From NCBI RefSeq assembly GCF_901709675.1, contig NC_051095.1:26643956-26707955 (forward strand): 64,000 nt of DNA. The letters are read 5' to 3'. The notes under the pieces were generated by a model. It made no database searches, was not told where the DNA came from, and saw nothing but the letters and a program-made list of their open reading frames with translations. A program made the position numbers and the translations under genes. This stretch comes from Syngnathus acus (taxonomy: Eukaryota > Chordata > Actinopteri > Syngnathiformes > Syngnathidae). Shown here one piece after another: positions 42,211 through 52,144 of this stretch (the stretch's first letter is position 1; every line of letters starts with the position of its first letter).

Positions 42211-42574
42211 GTGCGTGAGATGTCACCAGATTAGTTCAAAGGAGGCTGTCGTGACCACCAACCGCAAACCTGCCACCCCTGCCACTGACTTGCAGAATTT
42301 ACGAACTCTCGTCAGTCCCGGTGGTCTGTTTTTAACACAGTTTAATTTCACCCTCTTACCGCTCTGATTTGCGCAACACTAAGACTGATGCCCTCTCCCA
42401 TTTGTCCCAGGAGGAGAACCCCAAGCCCATTCTCCCAGACTGGGAGCTGTGGTTGCTGCCCTCACCTGGGACATTGAGGGGCAGGTAAAGGCCATCCAGG
42501 ATCAACCAGGTCCCACCACTTGCCCCACCTGAGACCTCAGATTGCAGGAACAAAGAGGCAGCTTGTTCCTGGTC

Positions 42575-42835
42575 AGAGGATTTCTGACCCTCCTCCGGTT
42601 GGAGCCTATCCCAGCTGACTTCGGGCAGTAGGCGGGAGAGACCCTGAACTGGTAGTCAGCCAATCGCAGGGTACATATCGATAAACAACCATTTACAGTC
42701 ACAATCACACATGCGGACATTTTGGAGTGGTCTACCATGCATGTTTTTGGAATGTGGGCGGAATCTGAAGTACCCGGAGGAAATGCACGCAGGCACGGGG
42801 AAAACATACAAATCCCACACAGGAAGGCGCATCTC
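42575..42835 (-). mobile_element. SINE-like repeat, same family as 56612
   Basis: On the minus strand it shares ACATTCCAAAAACATGCATG, CCCTGCGATTGGCTGAC and TGGGATAGGCTCCAACC blocks with the element at 56612-56970. The tRNA-like head with its B box is not clear here, so the copy is partial. Confidence 0.7.
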
Positions 42836-43130
42836 TGAAATGCAAATCAGTGATCCACCGTGCCGCAGTTTGAAAATAATGCTTTTAAATTTGTAGGGTC
42901 AGCAACAGATACTACTACTCTCTAATTGTGAACACCCCTTTTTCTACTTTTTTTTTTTTACGAATAGCCCAATTTCAGAGCCATATGAGAGTGCATATCA
43001 CGAATGCTCGGTCTTGTTGTATTTGTAAAAATCTAGCGAATCTACTGGTACCTTGTTTCCCATGTAACCCTAAAAATATACTCAAAATCTGTAATGTCAC
43101 ATAGCACTACTATTATTACAAAAAAGTCAG

Positions 43131-43211
43131 CCACCAATTTTGCAAATTCTCCCACTTGAACGATGAGAGATGCCTGTAATTGTCATTATAGGTACACTTC
43201 AACTATGAGAG
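43131..43211. other. Spacer before the Tc1 foldback
   Basis: GAGAGACAAAATGGAAAAAA at 43208-43228 resembles the outer TIR of fish Tc1 elements that lead with GAGACAGAATGGG. No match for this outer part occurs on the right side of the foldback. Confidence 0.45.
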
Positions 43212-43783
43212 ACAAAATGGAAAAAAAATCCAGTCGTGGTTTTCACAAGGGGGGGTGCTATCTATATAAAATTCTATACAAAGATTTATTTATTTAGATT
43301 ATCGAATGTAATCAATCAAATTATGGTGGAAAATAAGTATTTGGTCAATAATGGCCTCGATATGGGGCTCCACGCAAGATCTCATGACATTCTCCCAATT
43401 CTCTTCTGGATAATCCAAATGCTCGCTAGCAAACTTCAGACGGGCCTGGACATGTATATGATTAAGCAGGGGGACATGTCTGGCACTCCGGGATTTGAGT
43501 CCCTGACGATGTATTGTGTTACTGATGGTAGTCTTTGTTACTTTGGTCCCAGCTCTCTGCAGGTCTCCCCAGTGTGGTTCTGGGATTTTTGTTCACCGTT
43601 CTTGTGATAATTCTGACCCCACGGGGTGAGACCTTGCATGGAGCCCCAGATCGAGGCCATTATTGACCAAATACTTATTTTCCACCATAATTTGATTGAT
43701 TACATTCGATAATCTAAATAAATAAATCTTTATATAGAATTTTATATAGATAGCACCCCCCCTTGTGAAAACCACGACTGGTG
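43212..43783 (-). mobile_element. Tc1-derived foldback element
   Basis: Long inverted repeats (about 160-190 bp) begin CCAGTCGTGGTTTTCAC at 43230 and end with the complement at 43783; both arms contain GGTGGAAAATAAGTATTTGG. Between them the minus strand carries a Tc1 transposase piece (GTKVTKTTISNTIHRQGLK and RLKFASEHLDYP-type sequence) with most of the gene deleted. It ends about 53 bp from the donor site of the exon at 43837. Confidence 0.85.
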
Positions 43784-43787
43784 ACAG

Positions 43788-43853
43788 TCATACCTACCAC
43801 CCAGCATATGCATCCATCCTAGACGTTCATACCTACCACCCAGCATATGCATA
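43788..43853 (-). repeat. Tandem duplication of an exon end and its donor site
   Basis: TCATACCTACCACCCAGCAT (start of a 26-bp unit) occurs at 43788 and again at 43827, 39 bp apart. The second copy is the real 3' end of the exon at 43837-43936 plus its donor; the first repeats the last 16 exon bases and the GTAGGTATGA donor in the intron. Confidence 0.95.
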
Positions 43854-43936
43854 CATTCCAGAGTAAAAGGCCAGAGGTAAAGTTGAGAGGTTCATGTTGC
43901 TTCGTTGAAAGGCATTCTCAAAGTTGTGCGTCTCTC
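43837..43936 (-). CDS. slc7a11: slc7a11-like exon (pre-TM6 loop and TM6), 100 bp
   Basis: On the minus strand the exon starts GAGAGACGCACAAC after CACATAG and ends GCTGGGTG before a GTAGGT donor. It encodes [20 protein letters not shown] followed by [13 protein letters not shown], the unwound TM6 substrate-binding segment of xCT-type transporters. It starts in phase 1 (two bases complete a Gly codon) and ends TG, which the next exon's G turns into Trp. Homologous human xCT has the same loop and exon end. The acceptor is preceded by a long GT repeat in the transcript sense, and the donor is duplicated. Confidence 0.93.
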
Positions 43937-43963
43937 CTATGTGCGCACGTGTGCATGCACACA

Positions 43964-43991
43964 CGCAAACACACACACACACACACGCACA

Positions 43992-44049
<58 letters not shown>
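43964..44049 (+). repeat. (CA)n microsatellite beside a splice acceptor
   Basis: CA repeat, read as (TG)n in the slc7a11 transcript, with a few G and A interruptions. It ends 27 bases from the acceptor of the exon at 43837-43936. Confidence 0.97.
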
Positions 44050-44050
<1 letters not shown>

Positions 44051-44067
44051 ATGAAAAGAGTCTAAAA

Positions 44068-44630
44068 CAAAAAGTCGCTCCGGAGTACAAATCGCATCAG
44101 CCATAAAATGCACAACAAAGGGGAAAAAAAGAAATATAAGTCGCACCGGAGTTTAAGTCGCATTTTGGGGGAAATTTATTTGACAAAATCCAACACCAAG
44201 TACAGACATGAACCAGCAACAACAGGCTAAACGATACGGTATGCTAACGTGACATAAACACAAACGAGGAACTGAGAACGGGCCTGACGTAACATTAACA
44301 GTTATTCAAATAACTATAACATAAATAATACGTTCATCAAACCATCTGTTTCACTCCAAATCATTGAATCCATCGATCAAATTCTTCGTACTTTCTGTAA
44401 ACAATGCCGCGTGTGCAGCGTGCCGCTGACATCGGACTCGTCGTCAGTTGCAGTTCAAATTATTCCACAATATAAACAACAATTTTATCAAACCATCTGC
44501 GTCACTCCAAATCATTAAATCCATCGATCGAACTCTTCGTCCTTTGTGTAAACAACGGCGCGTGTGTCGGACTCGTCGTCAGTTGCAGTTCAAATTATTC
44601 CACAGGCCCAAATAACGATATACAGGACTG
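44068..44630. mobile_element. Pogo-like MITE half (GTCGCTCCGGAGT family)
   Basis: AAAGTCGCTCCGGAGTACAA and AAGTCGCACCGGAGTTTAAG start it, then AAATCCAACACCAAGTACAG and ACGTGACATAAACACAAACG follow. The same blocks occur inverted at about 63710-63900. A ~155-bp unit with CTCCAAATCATT(A/G)AATCC and GTCGTCAGTTGCAGTTC is duplicated at about 44336-44480 and 44492-44604. Confidence 0.7.
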
Positions 44631-44632
44631 TC

Positions 44633-46171
44633 TCAGAAAATTTGAATATTGTGATAAAGTTCTTTTTTTTTCTGTAATGCAATTAGAAAACCAAAAACGT
44701 CATACATTCTGGATCCATTACAAATCAACTGAAATATTGCAAGGCTTTTATTATTTTAATATTGCTGATTATGGCATACAGTTTAAGAAAACTCAAATAT
44801 CCTATCTCAAAATATCAGAATATCATGAAAAAGTATACTAGTAGGGTATTCCACTAATCACTTGAATCGTCTAATTAACTCGAAACACCTGGAAGGGTTT
44901 CCTGAGCCTTGAAAAACACTCAGTTTGGTTCAGTAAACTAAATGACAAGTATGGGGAAGACTGCTGATCTGACTGCTGTCCAGAGGACCATCATTGACAT
45001 CCTCCATCAGGAGGGTAAGACACGAAAAGAAAATTCTCAAAGAGCAAGCTGTTCACAGAGTGCAGTTTCAAAGCACATCCACTAAAAGTCTGTTGGAAGG
45101 GGGAAATGTGGCAGGAAACTGCACAACCAAGAGAGATGACCGCAGCATTGTGAAGAAGATTCGCTTCCAGAATTTGGGAGAGCTTCAAAGACAGTGGACT
45201 GAAGCTGGAGTCCAGGTATCAAAAGCCACTGTTCACAGACGTGTCCGGGAAATGGCCTACAATAGCCGTATTCCCATAGTCAAGCCACTTCTGAACTCAA
45301 GACAACGGAAGAAGCGTCTCACTTGGGCTATGGAAAAGAAGCACTGGACAGTTGCAGATTGGTCCAAAGTCCTCTTTTCAGACAAAAGCAAGTTTTGTAT
45401 TTCATTTGGAAGTCAAGGCGCCAGAGTCTGGAGAAAGGCTGGAGAGGAGCAAAATCCAAGTTGCTTTAAATCCAGTGTGAAGTTCCCACAGTCAGCGATG
45501 GTTTGGGGAGCCATATCAGCTGCTGGTGTTGGTCCACTGTGTTTCATCAAGTCCAGAGTAAATGCAGATTTTAGAGCACTACGTGCTTCCGTCTGCTGTA
45601 AAGCTCTATGGAGATGATGATTTCATTTTCCAGCATGATCTGGCACCTGCCCACAGTGCCAAAACGACCAGTAAATGGTGTACTGACCATGGCATTACTG
45701 TCCTCAATTGGCCTGCCAATTCCCCTGACCTGAACCCCATAGAGAATTTGTGGGGTATTGTGAAGAAGAAGCTGAAAGACTCCAGACCCAACAATGCAAA
45801 TGAGCTAAAGGCCGCTATTGAAGCATCCTGGGCATCCATAACACCTCAGCAATGCCACAGGCTGATTGCCTCCTTGCCACGCCGCATTGATGCAGTAATC
45901 CGTGCAAAAGGATTCCCAACCAAGTACTGAGTGCATTAATGGACATTTTCAAATGTTTGATTTTGTTTTGCTGTTTTAAATCTTTTTTTTACTTGGTCTG
46001 AGGTTTTCTTAAGCTGTATGCCATAATCAGCAATATTTAAATAATAAAAGGCTTGCAATATTTCAGTTGATTTGTAATGAATCCAGAATGTATGACATTT
46101 TTGTTTTTTTAATTGCATTACAGAAAATAAAGAACTTTATCACAATATTCAAATTTTCTGAGACAGTCCTG
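44633..46171 (+). mobile_element. Tc1-like family B, copy 2, near complete
   Basis: Ends CAGGACTGTCTCAGAAAATT and its complement CAGTCCTG; TA precedes the left end. Length about 1.54 kb, the normal Tc1 size. Same family as 25694-28779, but uninterrupted. Confidence 0.92.
44951..45930 (+). pseudogene. Tc1 family B transposase, copy 2 (few lesions)
   Basis: Starts MGKTADLTAVQRTIIDILHQ. The largest frame (44994-45617) shows LFSDKSKFCISFGSQGARVW (first Asp) and SAMVWGAISAAGVGPLCFIK. After a one-base shift near 45585 the second frame (to 45930) shows FQHDLAPAHSAKTTSKWC (second Asp), [20 protein letters not shown] (Glu) and the C-terminal GFPTKY. All DD34E residues are present. Two or three small indels separate it from an intact gene. 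Confidence 0.9.
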
Positions 46172-46663
46172 TGTATATATATATATACAGTGGAGCCTCG
46201 GTTTTCAACCACAATCCGTTCCAGAAGGCTGTTCGAGAAGTAAATCGTTTGAATTCCGAATCATGTTTTCCCATTACAAATAATGGAAAAAAAATAAAAT
46301 TTAATTCGTTCCCAGCAAAAAAACGCCTTTTTAAGCATTTTTTCATTTGCGCATTTTTGTTCGATCGCGCAATTGCAGCGCACCACCGAACGTGCAACCG
46401 TAGCGCTGGTGGCATTATTATGACAGAGCCGTCGCTGAAATTTAGAAAATAATTTTAAAGTCCTGATGTACTTTCCAAAATTTAAGTGGACCTCAGTGCG
46501 CAGTGCGCTTAATTTTGTCCGATCGCGCAACTGCAGTGCACCGCCAAACGCGCAACTGTACCGCGCTGGTCGCATTATTGTGACAGAGCCGCAGCTGAAA
46601 TTTAGAAAATATTTTTAATGTCCTGATGTACTTTCCAAAATTTAAGTGGACCTCAGTGCGTAG

Positions 46664-46853
46664 TGTCATACACGGTAGTATATAGTATGTGGGTTGCGCC
46701 TGCGCGCATAGCAGGGTTATTACAGGAGCCTGGGGGAGCTTCATGTTGGCTGCCCGGGCTGTGGAAAGGAAGTCCGGAAGTGAACGTTTGGATTCCAATA
46801 AAAGTGAGCGTGTTGCTCAAAGGTAGTTTGCCTCTATAAACGTTTTATTTACA
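46664..46853 (+). repeat. 5' LTR of gypsy 3, 190 bp
   Basis: TGTCATACACGG...TTTATTTACA. Contains CCAATAAAAG (polyadenylation-like) and TATAAACG near the end. Confidence 0.95.
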
Positions 46854-46922
46854 TGGTGTCAGAAGTAAAAGTGCTTTTCCTTTGACAAACCAGGAGAATA
46901 GCCGGATTGGAAGCAGCGTTTT

Positions 46923-48035
46923 GTGAGATTCAGAACTGCAACCAGATTGGACAAGGAAGATGGCGCTGTGCAGGTTAGCAGCCTGATCTATGCAATGGGA
47001 AGCGAAGCGGAGAATATCTACCGTTCGTTTGTGTTTGCAGAAAATGAAGATGAGGATTTTTCAATTGTTCTAGCAAAGTTCGACGACTACTTTGTCCCAT
47101 GGCGGAATGTAATACATGAATGGGCATGCTTCCATCAGCGTGTACAAAGAGTAGGTGAGAAAGCTGAGACTTTTATTCGGGCTTTATACGACCTTGGTGT
47201 GCATTGTGATTTTGGCGTAACAAAGGATGAGAATATCCGTGACCGGATCGTAGTAGGAATCCTCGATAAGGAAGTCTCCCGTAAATTGCAGTTGACCAAG
47301 GACTTGACACTGGCGCTGACCATAGAGATGGTCAGGCAGGCGGAAGAAGTCGCTTCACATGTCAGCATGCAGAGGGAGGCAGCGGGGACAATACACGAGG
47401 TCACCTGCAAGCGCAATCAGGACAAAGGCCGCCATTTTAGGAAAAAGGGAGGAAATAGAGGACAATGTGGACAGTGCGGGAAAGCGTGGCATAGCAAAGA
47501 AGAGAACTGCCCAGCTAAAAAGTCGACATGTAACTCCTGCAACAAGGTTGGACACTGGGCCAAGGTTTGTAGGAACAAGAAAACAGTGAGTGAGGTCAAA
47601 GAACAAACGGAGGAGCCACAGCAGAAGCCGGGGTCGGATCCGTATTTCATGGGGGCTGTGAGTAAGTTGGGTGGGTCACCAGATCAGTGGGCCGTTAAGG
47701 TAATGATGGGTTCCACACCAGTCAACTTCAAAATTGACACTGGCGCGGATGTGAGTGTCATTTGCGAGGAGACCGACCACTCACTCATCCCTTTTCGACC
47801 GCTGGAGCCTGCGGATATGCCATTGGACAGTCCAGGTGGCGAGCTACAGTGCCTAGGCAAAATCCAGAGCACTGTAACCTACAAGGGTAAGACACACCCA
47901 CTCACGGCGTACGTTGTCCGCGGTCTTACTGTAAACAACCTACTCAGTAGGCCAATGTCAGTGACAATGAATCTCGTGAGAAGAGTGGAGGAAACTGTGG
48001 GCAACAAGGGCCACAGTGGACATGTGGAAGCATAG
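46923..48035 (+). CDS. Gypsy 3 gag-protease open frame
   Basis: An open frame of 370 codons. The capsid-like part has AENIYRSFVF and VQRVGEKAETFIRALYDLGV. Two CCHC zinc knuckles follow (CGQCGKAWHSKEENC and CNSCNKVGHWAKVC), then the aspartic protease with FKIDTGADVSVI (intact D-T-G). It ends at TAG 48033-48035. RT continues in the same frame immediately after, so the stop is either a single point mutation or a read-through point. The upstream start codon is uncertain because the frame opens shortly after the primer-binding region. Confidence 0.85.
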   Translation: MRFRTATRLDKEDGAVQVSSLIYAMGSEAENIYRSFVFAENEDEDFSIVLAKFDDYFVPWRNVIHEWACFHQRVQRVGEKAETFIRALYDLGVHCDFGVTKDENIRDRIVVGILDKEVSRKLQLTKDLTLALTIEMVRQAEEVASHVSMQREAAGTIHEVTCKRNQDKGRHFRKKGGNRGQCGQCGKAWHSKEENCPAKKSTCNSCNKVGHWAKVCRNKKTVSEVKEQTEEPQQKPGSDPYFMGAVSKLGGSPDQWAVKVMMGSTPVNFKIDTGADVSVICEETDHSLIPFRPLEPADMPLDSPGGELQCLGKIQSTVTYKGKTHPLTAYVVRGLTVNNLLSRPMSVTMNLVRRVEETVGNKGHSGHVEA

Positions 48036-50235
48036 CATGGGACATTAAAAACTGAACCAGTGAAAATAACGCTGAGAGAGGATGCTCAACCATATGCTGT
48101 TTACACAGCGCGACGTGTACCCCTCCCTCTGCTACCAAAGGTCAAAGAGGAGCTTCGGCGGATGGAAGAAAACGGCATCATAGAGAGGGTGACACAGCCG
48201 ACCGACTGGTGTGCGACCATGGTGCCGGTCCTGAAAAACTCAGGCAAAGCCCGCATCTGTGTGGATCTCAAGAGGCTCAACGAGGCTGTTAAAAGAGAAC
48301 AGTACATCCTGCCCACCACCGACAAGATCACAGCAAAGCTAAGCGGGGCGACAGTGTTCTCTTCCCTGGACGTTGCGAGCAGATTTTTCCAATTTCTTTT
48401 GCACCCAGATAGTTGTAAGCTCACCACCTTCCTCACGCCCTTTGGCAGGTTTAATTTTAAGCGACTGCCATTTGGTATTACAAGCGCACCAGAAATCTTC
48501 CAGAGGAAGATAATGGAGTCTTTGGATGGACTAGAAGGCGTCGAGATTTTCATGGACGACATTTTAGTCTATGGGGCCACAGAAAAGGAGCATGACAGTC
48601 GCCTGGAGAAGGTGATGCGGTGCAGAGAGACAGCGGGCCTGAAGCTGAATCGGGAGAAGTGCTCCATTAGGCAGAGTCAGCTGCGGTTTCTTGGACACAT
48701 TATCGACCGATCCGGGATCCGCCCTGATCCAGAGAAAGTGGAGGCTATCCGGCAGCTCACCGCGCCCACAGATGTGCAAGAGTTGAGAAGAGTGCTGGGA
48801 ATGGTAAATTACCTCGGTAGGTATGTCCCAGACCTCTCAACAGTACGAGCGCCCCTGTATGGTCTCCTAAAACACAAGAATGCATGGACTTGGGGACACG
48901 CTCAACAAACGGTTTTGAACAGATCAAACAGCTTTTGACAACAGCACCAACAGTACTCGCTTTCTACGATGTGAGCAAGCCCACAGCCGTGTCTGCTGAC
49001 ACAAGCAGTTACGGATTAGGAGGCATGCTACTCCAACTTCATGGCGAGCAGTGGAAACCTGTGGCGTACTGTTCAAGGCGCCTCACCGAAGCAGAAACGC
49101 GCTACGCCCAGATAGAAAAAGAGGGACTGGCTGGCGTGTGGGCGTGCGAGAAGTTTGACCGGTACCTCAGCAGACTGGGTCAGTTTAAGCTAATAACTGA
49201 CCACAAGCCTCTCGCAGACAATGTTTGTAGCAGACACCTTTTCACGCAGCCCACTGCCGAGCTCACAAAGAGACATTGAGAAACAAGGTGAGGTGGCTTG
49301 CTATGTGGCTAGCGTAGTGGGAGGAATCCCAGCATCCCCCAGCAAGATGGACGAGATCAGAGAAGCGACAGCAGCCGACACTGAGCTGCTGACAGTCATC
49401 AGACTCATCAAGAACGGTTGGCCTGAGCACCGGCCTGCCATGCCGATTGAGGCGAGGGAGTACGCTCCCCTGAAAGGAGAACTGTCAGAGCATAATGGAC
49501 TCGTCCTCAGAGGGAGCAGGATCGTCATGCCAAAACAGCTGAGGAAGGAGATCCTTGGCAAAATACATCAAGGACACCAGGGTATAATAAAGTGTAGGGA
49601 GAGAGCGAAGTCATCAGTGTGGTGGCCTGGTCTCACTACTGAGCTAAACGAGCTGGTGGCGTCGTGCGAGGGGTGCTGTGAGCATAGAAGAACCCAGCAA
49701 AGAGAACCTCTCCTGTCCACACCGCTACCAGACCGACCTGGATGAAGATCGCAATGGACCTCTGTGAGTACCAGCACCACAACTACCTGGTAGTATCAGA
49801 CTACTATTCTAGGTTCATTGAGATTCTCCACCTGACCGCAACTACCACAGCACAAGTTATCCAAAAGCTGGAGCCTGTCCTGGAGAGATTAGGGATCCCC
49901 GACGAGGCCGTAACTGATAACGGACCGCAATTCTCGAGCGCAGAGTTCAAGGAGTGGGCGAGGCGTCTGGACATAAAACATTCCACATCAGCCCGCATCA
50001 CCCACAAGGTAATGGACACACAGAGAGAGCCGTACAGACGGCAAAGAAAATCCTTAAACAGGACGAGCCTTGGCTGGCTCTACTGAGCTACAGATCTACT
50101 CCGTGCTCGTCTACCGGCTACAGTCCAGCTGAGCTTATAATGGGGAGGAGACTCCGAACCACCCTTCCCACTCTCGAGAAGAACCTCAACCCAAGGTGGC
50201 CCAGCAAAGCAGCTGTTCAACAAAAGGACAAATAG
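48036..50235 (+). pseudogene. Gypsy 3 pol: RT, RNase H, integrase (three shifts)
   Basis: RT (48060-48900, same frame as gag) has RICVDLKRLNEAV, VFSSLDVASRFFQF, RLPFGITSAPEIFQR and the catalytic FMDD. A shift near 48900 leads to RNase H (to 49215) with [15 protein letters not shown] and TDHKPLAD, after which part of the connector is deleted. The integrase finger (49540-49690: GHQGIIKC, WWPGL, CEGC) is in a further frame. The core with [21 protein letters not shown] (Asp) and [12 protein letters not shown] (Glu) spans one more shift near 49990. Confidence 0.9.
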
Positions 50236-50917
50236 GAGAAAGGAAAACAGCCTTTCTATTTCAACCGCCGTCATGGGGCTAGAATTCTACCAGCCCTGTG
50301 ACCAGGGGACGCCGTTCTCTCAAAGTTAGACCACGAAAAGACTTGGACTTCTCCCGCCGTGGTCACCAGCGAGAGCACTACCCCGAGGTCCTTCGTCATC
50401 AGGACACCGCAGGGAGCGGAGCTGAGGGGGAACCGCCGCCACCTCCAGCCAGGGCCGGCTACCCAGCTCACCTCAGCAGCACCTGGTGAATGTTCAGGGA
50501 CACACCCACACTCTGACCCAGCCACCAGGTTAGAGACTGTTTCTGTCAGTCAGAGTGTGGCTACACCGGCAACACCACCATCTGGTCAAACAGTGACACG
50601 TTCAGGATGACTGAGTAAGCCAGCCAACGGACTTGAGCTGTAGGTCGTCCGGATAAGATTTACTGTATGGTTACGTGAAAAAAGAGAAATGTTTGTGATT
50701 GCTGAAATGGTTGATGGTATAATGGATGCCCATGTTTATATTGTTTATTGTTTACAGATTTGGTTCTAAAAGAATTGAAATGTGATTTATTATAGGACTG
50801 TAATAGTTGGAGAAGTACAGTGCCTTAGAGACCAGAATGTCTCATATTTGAGTTTATTATATAGGGTCATCCTATTGCACTTTCAGTTTATGGGAATAAC
50901 ATGCTAAAAGGGGGAGA
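50236..50917 (+). other. Gypsy 3 pol 3' end and untranslated region
   Basis: Residual C-terminal integrase coding is followed by AT-rich sequence down to the polypurine tract at 50906-50917. No extra (env-like) frame was seen. Confidence 0.6.
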
Positions 50918-51107
50918 TGTCATATACGGTAGTATATAGAATGTGGGTTGCGCCTGCGCGCATAGCAGGGTTATTACGGGAGCCTGGGGGAGTTTCATGT
51001 TGGCAGCACGGCCTGTGGAAAGGAAGTCGGGAAGTGAACGTTTGGATGCCAATAAAAGCGAGTGTGTTGCTCAAAGGTAGTTTGCCTCTATAAACGTTTT
51101 ATTTACA
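50918..51107 (+). repeat. 3' LTR of gypsy 3, 190 bp
   Basis: Same length and ends as the left LTR; about 11 substitutions and no indels. Confidence 0.95.
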
Positions 51108-51406
51108 CGCAGACAGCTTAATTTAGTCTGATTGCGCAGCCGCAGCGCGCCGGGCGCTCACTGTCACATAGCTTTAAGAGCGTCTTTGTGTTTTAGGATG
51201 GCTTTACTGCTCCCACTTGCTTCCTTTGGAGGCATGAGTAACGAGAATGTAATAACGAACGGAGTCAGTTGGCATGCGGGTCCTTTCGGCTCATCTCGCG
51301 AGGTTCGGCAACTGAAATTTCGTCCGACATCCGAAGCAAAAAATCTCGAATTTTTTGTTCGAATACCGATTTGTTCGAGAACCGGAACGTTCGAAAACCG
51401 AGGCTC

Positions 51407-51410
<4 letters not shown>

Positions 51411-51479
<69 letters not shown>
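51411..51479 (+). repeat. (AT)n microsatellite
   Basis: About 34 uninterrupted AT units directly after the MITE end. Confidence 0.97.
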
Positions 51480-51480
<1 letters not shown>

Positions 51481-51564
51481 CCCTATACAATAATCCCTCG
51501 TTTATTGTAGATAATTGGCTCCAAGACCACCCGTGATAGGTGAAAATCCCCGATGTATAGAAAA

Positions 51565-52142
51565 TATATTGTTACAATATCCATAAAAGACTTTTATGAA
51601 CCTTTATTGTATTTTTAAACACTGTATTGTACTTGTAAATGCTTTTGTAAACATTTTAACGTCAAACTGATTTTCATAAACTGTTGAGAGATGCTCTCAA
51701 TTATACATTTTTCTATTGTATGTTTTGTCAGAATATGTTTAAATCGTGTTATTTTCTTATGACAGCATCTTGATTTATTGTGTGATTGGAACCACCTGTG
51801 ATGACCTGTTAAGTGGGCGTGTTTGATAAAAAGCCTTCCTGCATGCTGCATAGTAGGTCCCTACAAGCTGTTGCCGCAGTAGTCGCAGTGAATGGTGTGC
51901 AAACAGAGTTGATCGTCCTCCTCGTCTTTCTTTATTTTATTCCACTGAGTTTGGTGCGATTGTGTTCCTCACAAGTACCTGCTGCTGTATGGCTACTCTG
52001 CCAACATAAACATTCATCTTTATTTAAATAAATAAGGAAAGTAAATATATTGTTACAATATCCGCCGAAGACTTTTTTGTATAATTTTTAAAGTCAAACT
52101 AACTTTCAGAAATATTCTTATGTTTTTAAATAAATAAATAAG
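51565..52142 (+). repeat. Left-arm AT-rich tandem segments
   Basis: AAATATATTGTTACAATATC followed by AAGACTTTT occurs near 51570, 52045 and 52155. The piece between 51790 and 52020 (GTGGGCGTGTTTGATAAAAA to the CATTCATCTTTATTTAAAT stretch) has no mirror that I could find in the right arm. Confidence 0.6.
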
Positions 52143-52144
52143 AA

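Larger units (their letters stand above)
40261..42570 (+). mobile_element. Ty3/gypsy element 2, 3'-truncated
   Basis: It starts with a 5' LTR (40261-40948), continues with gag and protease, then skips RT: the protease region is followed within about 150 bp by a RNase H-integrase connector sequence (FNFTLLPL and a CPLPF-like segment). It ends near 42570 where a SINE begins. No 3' LTR was found. Confidence 0.75.
39760..43130 (+). mobile_element. Tc1-like family C remnant hosting gypsy and SINE
   Basis: GAAATTGGGCTGTTAGTAAG with TTCACAATAATAGTAGTG near 39775-39830 is mirrored by TGTGAACACCCCTTTTTCTA and ACGAATAGCCCAATTTC at about 42930-42980. A transposase remnant follows the left end and breaks off at 40260, where a gypsy LTR begins. 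The right end resumes at about 42836. Confidence 0.65.
46664..51107 (+). mobile_element. Ty3/gypsy element 3, both LTRs present, 4.44 kb
   Basis: Two 190-bp LTRs (46664-46853 and 50918-51107) differ at about 11 positions by my count. The primer-binding region TGGTGTCAGAAGTAAAAG follows the left LTR directly, and the polypurine tract AAAAGGGGGAGA directly precedes the right one. The flanking 5-mers CGTAG and CGCAG are a one-mismatch target duplication. Order: gag, protease, RT, RNase H, integrase. Mag-like (K02A2.6-like) gypsy by RT motif style. Confidence 0.95.
46188..51410. mobile_element. MITE (CAGTGGAGCCTCGG) hosting a gypsy element
   Basis: The left end CAGTGGAGCCTCGGTTTTC and the right end GAAAACCGAGGCTCCACT are inverted copies lying in TA-rich flanks. 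Without the gypsy insertion (46664-51107) the element is about 0.78 kb. The left part contains a ~150-bp unit (ending TTAAGTGGACCTCAGTGCG) in two tandem copies at about 46370-46510 and 46515-46660. It is non-coding and pogo/Tigger-like by its ends. Confidence 0.8.

Noticed and set aside
51164-51536. Open frames with Tyr-Ile repeats
   Set aside because: Translation of the (AT)n run at 51411-51479.
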